DNA of 64,000 nucleotides from Ixodes scapularis (lineage: Eukaryota > Arthropoda > Arachnida > Ixodida > Ixodidae), in assembly GCF_016920785.2 (NCBI RefSeq), contig NW_024609884.1, positions 81,385,346 through 81,449,345 on the forward strand. The letters run 5' to 3'. The notes beneath the pieces are model-generated. The model made no database searches, was not told the origin of the DNA, and saw only the letters and a list, made by a program, of their open reading frames with translations. The first letter of the stretch is position 1. Every line of letters begins with the position of its first letter. This document shows, one piece after another, positions 56,601-64,000 of this stretch. Both the position numbers and the translations under genes were made by a program.

Positions 56601-57010
56601 ATACTTATTTGTAATTTTTGAAAAATATATTTGCAGTGCAACCATGCCTCGACTATGGAAATCAGCTAAGATTATTCCGCTGTTCAAATCTGGTTGCAAG
56701 CGATTGGTTACTAACTTTAGACCAATTTCATTGACATCATGTTCTTGCAAGCGTCTTGAACGCATAGTCAATAAACTTATATCTGAGTACCTCGATGTTA
56801 ATTCGATTCTCTGTCCCCAACAACATGGCTTTCGTCCTGGCTACTCTACCTCTAACCAGCTACTAGAATTTACCCTAGACATTGCTTTTGCCTTAGATAA
56901 AAAATGGCTACTACATGCCATCTTTTGTGACTATTCAAAGGCTTTCGATAACGTGTCACATTCGAAGCTTCTTCAAAAACCTCATATGATAATAAAGAAC
57001 GCACCACTAA
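53649..57010 (+). repeat. Right copy of the 3.4-kb composite inverted duplication
   Basis: Collinear in inverted orientation with 3140-6506. The first half (53649-55600) is non-coding; the second half is a LINE fragment. The copies differ by small indels and scattered substitutions, so the duplication is not recent. Sequence before 53649 and after 57010 is unrelated to the flanks of the left copy. Confidence 0.8.
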
Positions 57011-57024
57011 TTTCATTGTTTTAA
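55780..57024 (+). pseudogene. LINE endonuclease/RT fragment in the right copy
   Basis: Frames in order: endonuclease end (QNITNLGYNSET-like, about 55803), linker (MSIYADVDARLSHFNFLVDK, 55991 on), 56278-56586 with FWRSILPKCNTSQS and LDFKKSPGPDGI (RT N-terminal motif), and 56644-57024 with AKIIPLFKSGCK, NFRPISLTSC, CPQQHGFRPGYSTSNQLLE and FCDYSKAFDNVSHSKLLQ. The RT stops after the first catalytic block; the GxPQG and YxDD motifs are missing. It is broken by frameshifts at about 56215 and 56586. Confidence 0.8.
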
Positions 57025-57440
57025 AAACACAATCCCTCTTCCCTCTAAGAAGCACAACTAGTATAGTACAAACTGGAAACCGAAACAGTGACTTTCGTCG
57101 GGGCCCAGAAGTACATTGGACCATTATACTGAACGAACCTTGACGAGATAAACAGGAAACTCCCTTTTGACAATAGTCCCAGATAAAAGAAACAAACTGA
57201 AGTGGCCCCTCCTCAGGACCACTAACATTGTGCTTTGAGAAACTTCATTGTAACATACCGTTTTTCTTATTATTATTTTGCCAACGTGACCTCGAAATTT
57301 GAATTTTTTTGAATAAATCCAAATTGTCAAAAATTTTACCGGCAAGTATTTTCTGGAGTTTATCGGATTTACCTGAAAACACAGAACCGTAGCTATAACA
57401 AGGACATGGTAGCTCAATTCGAGTGAAGGTTTGTTGTCGT
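57011..57440. other. Unassigned insertion between LINE pieces
   Basis: It lies between the RT fragment and the LINE 3' end and replaces the RT core. No motif is recognised. Confidence 0.4.
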
Positions 57441-57948
57441 TTTTCTCTTAACAATCAATCACTCAGAAATTGGCATGTTCCACAAAATTAAACTACACCC
57501 TGAGTTCGTGCAAGAGAATTACATCAACAGGGCGTTCACATACACCTTCCGCCATACGCACTACCTGCAGTCGAGAATACGCACAAATTATGGTAGTCAG
57601 AAAATACTTAATCAGATCGCACAATTATTAAAAAACCATCTTGAAATACTGTCCATGATTAATAGCTCTAATACAATACACACATTTAAAACCACCATAA
57701 GAAGTTTTCTTCTCCGTCTAATGTAATCTGTGTTGGTATTTTTATGTGTTTCTGTTTTATTATATCACAATTTGTATATGTCACTGTGGCCTTGTGTAAT
57801 GATAGAATTGTTTTGATGCGGTTTTTTTCTGTACATTTTGCTGCTGGACTGTACAGGGGGACGGGCCCTTGTCAGGCGACCATAGTCGCCTTTTGCCCTA
57901 TCCTCCAAGACGTTTGTCTGAATAAGGTATATTCAATTCAATATGTTA
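57441..57948 (+). mobile_element. LINE RT C-terminus and 3' end
   Basis: The frame 57475-57726 gives RTNYGSQKILNQIAQLLKN and NTIHTFKTTIRSFLL, typical of the extreme C-terminus of CR1/L2-like ORF2. A 3' UTR of about 200 bp with ggacgggcccttgtcaggcg (57861-57880) follows, ending in attcaattcaat. It may be the 3' end of the LINE interrupted at 57010. Confidence 0.7.
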
Positions 57949-57949
57949 C

Positions 57950-58490
57950 TCAATGTTTTTTCATCACAAGTTAGTTTGAGTCACTGTAAACGGTTAAGGA
58001 GAGTTTAAAGAAAATAAAGCTTTTTCTTTTTAATATTAACGTGCAGTTTTGTTACATTTAGACAAACGAGCTGCATTCTTGCATTATAACAGAACCACAA
58101 TAATATCTAAGCACATTTTTTGTATGTATTAATAAAATGTATTTAAAGATGATAATTTCGATATATTTTGCCTCGTTCTATATGAAGTAGTTTGTCGGTA
58201 AATAATTTGTGAATGTGTCTCTAAAACGTGTCTATTTGACGTGTTTCGTATTTTCTTTTATAGAAATCTTGGATTGTAACTTTGATATCCTTTGTACATG
58301 TCGCAGATCTTCCATAAAATAGTGTAAAAATATTACTACGTGCATGCTTCGGTGTAAAATTGACGGCTGCGCGAAGTACCATAGTGAAACCAATTGCCAA
58401 TCTCCCCGCCTCGAGCTTAGAAATTTCGCAAAAAAATAAGACACGGACCATTATTGCACGACCTGATGTGGAAACACCTCATAGAGTTCC
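57950..58490. mobile_element. Solo terminal repeat of the long-TIR transposon family
   Basis: It matches the right TIR of the element at 24780-25403 (gttagtttgagtcactg, ggagagtttaaag, a cgtgcatgcttcggtg block, then ttgcacgacctgatgtgg-aaacacct) and the fragment at 1-535. No coding sequence is present. Confidence 0.7.
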
Positions 58491-58985
58491 TCCCAATGTA
58501 TCTCTCGAAACTACACCATCTTTCTTAGAGAGCCTAAACTTAAGAGAGGGAGCAACTCAATCCATGAGGAGCGTTTTCAATTTAATGCTGGACTCTTCCT
58601 CCGCAGATTGGTCGCAGTGGTCATGTCGCGCGGCGAGGAGGAAATGGACGGAGAGGAAAAGACGCTTGCAGACGATCAACACTTTCGTCACAGGCTCCTC
58701 GCACGTCGTATTGTAAACGCGGCCCAGAAACCACGTGACCTCGACCGGGCAGATGTAAACACTCTGAAATCTAACCACACTTGTTTCAAAAAAAAAAAAA
58801 AAAAAAAAACCTATCTTTATCAAAGCCCCGAAGGAGCAAGGCTTCTCAACAAAACGCCGACTGCGCTGGCTGGATTGACGCCGAGGGAAATAGGAAACGC
58901 AAAAAGCACGACTCAAGCTGAAGCAGAAGCGCAGGAACATATGTCAATTCGCCTGTAACCTCTGAGGGCCTGACTGTCATTTTCA
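58491..58985. other. Sequence upstream of the I-like LINE
   Basis: A poly-A run lies at 58789-58809. Frames on both strands have no clear motif. Part (58815-58960) may be the beginning of the LINE ORF1, but this is not supported by motifs. Confidence 0.35.
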
Positions 58986-59008
58986 TTACTGCTGTCGAAC
59001 ATCAGCTG

Positions 59009-59560
59009 ATGACAACACTCAACAGATTAAATCTGTCACTAGTGCTTGAGAAGATGTGCCCAGAGTGCATTGTCGAGATCAGGCCCAACTGTAGACTCAA
59101 TCTCATTGCAGTAGATACGGGTAACGGACAAACAACTACGAAGCTTCTTGCCGGCACTGAACTCTGTGGCCTGAAGGTCAGAGCCTACAAGCCCATTCCT
59201 TGGATGCCGACGTCGGAGAGAACCTGGTTATCCCCAGGCGATCGAGTGGCTAGGGTACGACGACTTGGCAAAAGCACAGCAGTGAAATTATCGTTCTCAA
59301 CAACATTCAACGTTCAACATTGTTGGCAAGTTACGAATACCTCGGCCACGTACGACACGCGGTGGCGCTTTTCACAGAACGACCAATACAGTGCCCGAAA
59401 TGCTGCGGCTATGGGCACCAGGAAGGAACCTGCAAACGCCTTTCCATATGCAGTCGATGTGGTGTCGTCCACGAGGATAAGGTCAAGTCTACTGCACAAG
59501 AGAAGTGCGAGAATTGCGGAGAAGCTCATGGTGCTACGTCTTAGTCCTGCCCCAAATCCA
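59009..59560 (+). pseudogene. LINE ORF1 (gag-like) with zinc knuckles
   Basis: The first frame has VEIRPNCRLNLIAVDTGNG and ELCGLKVRAYKPIPW, a conserved ORF1 region. After a frameshift near 59320 it continues with CPKCCGYGHQEGTC (C-x2-C-x4-H-x4-C), then CSRCGVVHEDK and CENCGEAHGATS, a stop (TAG at about 59542), and SCP. The stop lies inside the third knuckle. Such knuckles bind RNA. Confidence 0.8.
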
Positions 59561-60359
59561 AAAAAGAAAGGGAGACCAGCGGTTATGCTCGCCAACACTA
59601 ACTCAGTTTCCTTGCCGCAAAAACTGTTATTCTGAAGACTAAGCGGACAAAACAAAAGAGGGGGAGTAGTCAGCTACCCCAGGGCGCACAAACCAATATT
59701 AGGAAATAAGGCACAGAAGCAGGTCCGAAGACTCCAAACTACGCTTCTGTACTCAAAGGTCATGGTAAAAGCACGGCAACAGGACTTCAACTGAGGTCCC
59801 AAAATACCAGCATCGAAGAACTACAGCAAGAGGCCAACACACCGCCATCAAAAAAATACTCCGACTGACTCAAAGCGGCAGGCTTCTACAAACTCTTCTT
59901 ATGCGCCAACAAAAACGGCAAGTGAGAGCTGGATTTCTTTCGCTCAGGGTGCAACTCGCACAATGGGCACGAAGAGTCCTGGCACTGCTCAATATGATTC
60001 TCCCGCTTATGGGGTCATATTAAAAACTGGAAGAATTAACAAGCAGTGTCAACGAGTCCACAAACCAAAATTTCCCTCCGTTCTACAAAGGAATGTAAAT
60101 TAACGCCACACGCGCATTCATGATCTTCGTCAAATTTTGCAGAATAGAACAATCGATGGGCATTTCAGAAGACAAACATCCTTCCAGGAGAGCTGAGGCT
60201 ATCTCCATGTGTGTTTTACAATAGTACAGTAATTGTGTAGAAGGACCTTTCACGTGTTTCTCTCTTGGCGAGACCATCCTTTCAACAGAGCGCCTTAGAC
60301 ATCTTCGATCTGTGCTCAGAAAGTGAAGAGTACGTTGCAGTCAAAGTAATATATTAGAC

Positions 60360-60632
60360 ATGGAGGACACTGTATGTCGCCCCTCAGGGACATGGGACCC
60401 CAATGTGTTATTTCAGATACAACAACGGGCCAAAGGAGAACTTCTACTAGCGGGAAATTTCAATGCGCACAACGGTAACTGGGTAATAGACGCACAAACA
60501 AAAGTGCAAAACACCTCGAAGACACGACACAGTAGCAAAGTTGGATTTCGTCCAGTTAAACAGCGGAGCACCCACGTTTCTCCACAAAGAAGTGAAACAG
60601 TGTCCTGGATCCTGGACTGCGAAAATGAATAA
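60360..60632 (+). pseudogene. LINE endonuclease fragment
   Basis: It contains ELLLAGNFNAHNGNW, the APE-type endonuclease motif normally read as GDFNAH, here with Asp replaced by Asn. The rest is scrambled. Confidence 0.65.
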
Positions 60633-60957
60633 GACCATGGCAGACAGCTGCATTATTTGTAAATGAGTTCGCGCGACCAATTCCACCCCAACCTGGATCT
60701 TTGATCGAACAAACAGCGCTTCATCAACAGACTCCATAAAAAGTAGACGATGACTTCACTGTTTACAAGCTTCAACGCTGCAAAGGCTGGAATGCGCAGG
60801 GTCCGGGTGGAATAACGTGGACTCGGGAGTATTGTCTTTATTTTTGTCCAGCTCGATTGCACCTTTGCATGAATTGCATTATCATCATAACCTATCAAGC
60901 ACCACCAAGTATTGACTGGACGCAACTGGCAAACCACCTAGAGATGCCTAATGAAAA

Positions 60958-61210
60958 GTGGAAGAAACACTTTGCCTGCCACGTGAAGTGATGCTAGTGA
61001 TTTCTGTCCTCAAGAGTGGCGAACCGAGCTGTGCTGTATCGTCGTATAGACCGGTATTTTTGACAAGCTGCCTGGGAAAGCTGCCTGAAAGACGGGCCCT
61101 AAGGCGTGTCCTTTGGCATCTTGAACGTTCACAAGCGTTCCCAAACCAGTTGGCGGGATTTCGGTCTAGAAGATCTACGACCGACGCAATAGAGGACCTG
61201 CTAACTGCGC
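60958..61210 (+). pseudogene. LINE RT N-terminal fragment
   Basis: VISVLKSGEPSCAVSSYRPV, FLTSCLGKLPERRALRR and AGFRSRRSTTDAIEDLLTAL match RT fingers/palm motifs of I-like LINEs (K-G..P....SYRP...TSC.GK.. and GFR..RST.DAI). The frame then runs into the insertion. Confidence 0.8.
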
Positions 61211-62030
61211 TTTATAGCCGATTGACACGACGGACCGAATCGCGATTTCTGTCCGCAGACCGTGTAGCACGTCACCGTCACGTCACCGATTCCTGCGATC
61301 CGCGCCTCGCCTGCGGACGCGCGGACTGATAAAGCCAAGCACCTTTTCACTTGCTGACTTTTGGTGGGTGATTGACTTGAAAAGTGTTTTGTCCGGCAAC
61401 CATACAAGGTCTTCTTGTTGTGCTTTATTTTTGTTTTCGGAGGGTTAAAACAAAAACGGCGCATAGTTTTCTTTGTTGTGTTTTGTGCGTTCGTTGCTTC
61501 AATTTGTCGCAAGATTCTTGGTTCCATGCGTGAAGCAAAAATGCAGAGACTTGCCCGGCTGACGCGCCGCAGATTCCGGTACTCCTCCGTGTGCGTGCCA
61601 AGAAGCTCCCGTCAAAGCTCGGCTAGCAGGCCGCGATGATTCTTGCACGTCCAATCAGCCTTTCACCGAGCAAGACCTTTCTTATGTCTGCGGTGCACTT
61701 GAGTGATGTGCACGAGCGCGGAGTGTGTCAAGGCATCTCCAAGCGCGCCTACGCGAAACCAGAACTTCGTCGCTTCTAAGACGAAGCCTTCTGGAGCAGG
61801 ACCATGCCTGTGTCACTGTCATGTCTGAGCTAATATCTCTCTTGGACGACGGTGCGATATTGGAGTTTCTTTTCGCGGCACCGTGGGGTGGCGAGCATGT
61901 TCGGTCCGTCTTCGCTAGCGTCTGCTCGTCGTCTCGCTTGTGTAGATACGCTTGGGATACGGACGAACCGCGGACATGTCGTCACATGGTCAATCCGTCC
62001 GAGGATCATTCTGTCATGTGGATGGGCCAT
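61211..62030. mobile_element. ~0.8-kb insertion splitting the LINE RT
   Basis: The boundaries are inferred from protein continuity: DAIEDLLTAL to the left and EAKTKVHIAHCVFLDI to the right are normally adjacent in RT. The inserted DNA is GC-rich at both ends, with loosely inverted tgtccgcagaccgtg / cgaaccgcggaca motifs, and carries no recognisable protein. It may be a MITE. Confidence 0.5.
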
Positions 62031-62220
62031 AATGAGGCAAAAACAAAAGTTCACATTGCACACTGCGTATTTTTAGACATACGTCACGCGTTTGACTCCC
62101 TTACTCATGACGTCATCGTTGCACGTCTCAAACAGCTCGGAGCCAGTGGACGTTTACTTTCATACGTGAAATCATTCCTCTCCGGCAGAACACTCAGGGT
62201 GCGAATACCGCGTATGCGAC
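62031..62220 (+). pseudogene. LINE RT palm fragment
   Basis: CVFLDIRHAFDSLTHDVIVA contains the first catalytic aspartate (F-x-D-I-x-x-AFD). LKQLGASGRLLSYVKSFLSG and RTLRVRI follow. The frame ends where the next MITE begins. Confidence 0.8.
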
Positions 62221-62226
62221 GAGCAG

Positions 62227-62652
62227 TCAAACTCTAAAAAAAAAAAAAAGTGCGTAGCCATTAGACTCCTTGTCACATATAAAATATAAGACACCCCCAA
62301 ACTTTAGTTCGACGTACAGCGCACTGATGCCTAACTGGCGACCCTCATTTTTACGAGAGGCTCGATGACGGTGGTTTATAACATATTAAACCGCTAAAGT
62401 ACGTATAAAAAACTACAAAAAAAGAACACTGAGGTTTTGCAGTAGGGCCAACAAAACCCGGACTACGTTTTTTACAGTCAGTCACACGTACATTAGCTAT
62501 TTTAATAAGTTGTACAACTCGGCAATCAAGCCGCTCGTGAAAGTTGGTACCGTCGGATCAACATCAGGGCACTGTACGTCGAACTGAAGTCTTGGGGTGT
62601 ATTATATGTGACAAAGTGTGTAAGAATATACTTTTTTTTTTTTTTTTAGAAT
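62227..62652. mobile_element. MITE with A-tract termini
   Basis: The left end ctctaaaaaaaaaaaaaag and, reversed, the right end ttctaaaaaaaaaaaaaaaag are inverted. Further inside, tgtcacatataaaatataag-acacccc (about 62272) pairs with ggggtgtattatatgtgaca (62595-62614), and agttcgacgtacagcgc with gcactgtacgtcgaact. There is no coding sequence. Confidence 0.7.
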
Positions 62653-63787
62653 ATACACGAAACAGGAAAATGTACCACCTGTGCCCACCGAACGAAGACT
62701 TTATCGATGATAACTCCCTTTCGCCACAAATAACCGCTGCTCACGGGTTGATGCGCATAGCACACAACAGTAACCGTATTAGTATAGATATATTTGTTCG
62801 CCAAACATAATTTATTGCTCGTCACGAAAACACTTGGAAGGCTCCTGGACCGTCGTATGTCTTGAATCCCAGACTGCTGAAGAGTGATGCGTCCGCGAAG
62901 TGCGCCATCAGTTTGTGCAGCAGTCCTTCTGAACTTCCGCTTTGCTTGACGTGTTAATAGGTTGATGTTGCGTCATTAATACGAAAGCCGGATGGAAATA
63001 AATGTTCACTAGCATCATAACCCTTCATCAACGTCGCGGCCATTTTGATTGTAGTTACTGTTTTTCCATCGGCGCCCCTGCTGTCCCAGTCACGTGACTT
63101 CCAGGGACAATAGGAAACGAACTTAAAGGGATGCTGAGCCATACATTTCAGAGTCCATAATAAGTGGTGAACGATCTTTCCTCGAGCCAGCAGCCGCCAG
63201 CGCGCGCGAGCACACGTGACGGAACTGACGTCATAGTCCTCCATTTAAGATAAACGCAACGTTCCTAGAACAACTCAGTCGGGAAACTGCCGTAGGAGCC
63301 CGCTTTGAAAAAGTTGCTCCGATCCGTACTCGATAACCGAACTAGACGCGATCGCAACGCCGCGATTTCTCCCGCAGCGGCCACTCTGGGAACTGCACGG
63401 CTGCACGTACAGGGCCAGTCGAGTCACGCAAGGGCCGATGGCGCCATCTCGGAGTGTCGTCTGGCAGTAGCTATATAAAGCAATTTTCATGTTTTGGCTC
63501 ACCGCTCAAGGGCAGTGCTGTAACCGTATCTAGTTCGGTCTCGGTGGACGCAAGGGGTCCAGACTTCCTTGATGAGTTTCCCAACTTAGTGTTCTAGTTG
63601 CGTTGAATGACAGTGAAACGCCTGGGCTCCGGGGAAAAGGAGAATAAAGAGAGGCTTACAGTTGCGTCCGATGTAAAAGGTAGGCGATCAACTGGTCTAA
63701 CAAGCACGTAGCTTTCACTCTGACGATGAAAAGCCCGTCTGTATTACCCTTTTTCAAGGAGCCCATACATTTTACTGTCATCTTAAG
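62653..63787. other. Unassigned DNA with a TATA-like site
   Basis: No protein motif is found. A TATA-like ctatataaag lies at 63470-63479, with possible start sequence around 63500 (gctcaccgctcaag). Without a coding exon it is only a candidate promoter. Confidence 0.35.
63470..63479 (+). promoter_or_regulatory. TATA-like box without an assigned gene
   Basis: ctatataaag in GC-rich context. No downstream coding exon is recognised before the LINE fragment at 63788. Confidence 0.3.
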
Positions 63788-64000
63788 CGTGTACTGGGCC
63801 CATTGCTCTTCCTTATTTATATAAATGATATCGGTTATCGCCTGAGAAGCTGTGTTCGTCTGTTTGCTGACGATCTTGTTGTTTATCGCGCTATTTCCAG
63901 TAAAGATGATTGCCTAACATTACAAGAAGACCTATTCCTAATTGAAACCTGGTGTGCCGAGTGGCTTATGTCCATTAATCATAATCAATGTAAATGTGTA
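63788..64000 (+). mobile_element. LINE reverse transcriptase, open to the window end
   Basis: The frame from 63788 reads RVLGPLLFLIYINDIGYRL, then VRLFADDLVVYRAIS (catalytic FADD at 63863-63874), ETWCAEWLMSIN and NQCKCV with no stop to base 64000. The GVPQGS sequence that normally precedes VLGPLLF is absent, so the LINE is cut on the 5' side. No frameshift is visible in the 71 codons seen, in contrast to every other RT in the window. Confidence 0.85.

Larger units (their letters stand above)
59009..62220 (+). mobile_element. Degraded I-like LINE (zinc-knuckle ORF1, endonuclease, RT) with insertion
   Basis: ORF1 remnants with CCHC knuckles (59009-59560) are followed by endonuclease remnants (60360-60632), an RT N-terminal part (about 60958-61210) and an RT palm part (62030-62210). 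The RT is interrupted by about 0.8 kb of foreign DNA (about 61211-62030). The arrangement of gag-like zinc knuckles plus endonuclease and RT with the SYRP..LTSCLGK motif is that of the I/Jockey group. Multiple stops and frameshifts make it inactive. Its 3' end is replaced by a MITE at 62227. Confidence 0.8.

Noticed and set aside
58360..58958. Frames 58360-58716 and 58608-58958 as one protein
   Set aside because: They start inside a transposon end and run across a poly-A tract. No domain is seen.

Overview
This is a eukaryotic, repeat-dominated window with one convincing host gene. The host is most likely an arachnid of the mite/tick group. That is an inference from the gene, which resembles the mite group 7 allergen family (TULIP-type lipid-binding fold), and from the kinds of degraded LINEs, tRNA-derived SINEs, hAT/THAP/mariner DNA elements and MITEs around it. 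Nothing bacterial, no rRNA, no CRISPR array and no intact virus was seen.

Host gene (about 29.77-37.06 kb, + strand): a TATA box, a short 5' UTR exon and three coding exons join without any frame break into a 218-residue secreted protein. Exons 1 and 2 have GT donors and exons 2 to 4 have AG acceptors. Introns 2 and 3 hold MITE-like insertions (a 617-bp inverted-repeat element and a hAT-type element of about 546 bp).

Left side (1-20.9 kb): a terminal fragment of a DNA-transposon family; a minus-strand LINE (about 2.0-4.4 kb); a composite 3.4-kb block (3.14-6.51 kb) that recurs inverted at 53.65-57.01 kb; a 185-bp TTAA-flanked MITE; a tRNA-type SINE; a 4.2-kb satellite array of 48-bp units arranged as 96-bp dimers (9.03-13.25 kb); a plus-strand LINE with zinc-finger and coiled-coil ORF1, endonuclease and reverse transcriptase (13.95-17.05 kb); a probable solo LTR (18.08-18.97 kb); and a LINE 3' fragment.

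Middle (20.9-29.5 kb): a 4.46-kb DNA transposon with terminal inverted repeats of about 1.05 kb. It encodes a broken transposase of a family I cannot name, and a tRNA-Ser pseudogene sits inside it. Next come MITEs, one of which carries a ZNF143/Staf-type promoter motif, and a near-perfect 40-bp palindrome centred on a CRE.

Right side (37.1-64 kb): LINE 3' ends, a mariner pseudogene, a 5.4-kb THAP-domain transposon itself split by a hAT element, a LINE 5' end encoding a 2A-type peptide, a nested hAT/LTR stack with a perfect 8-bp target duplication, the second copy of the composite block, an I-like LINE with zinc knuckles, another MITE, and an open reverse-transcriptase fragment running off the window end.

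Almost every other open frame is either a decayed transposon reading frame or a chance or antisense frame. Family assignments come from reading motifs by eye; no database search was run.
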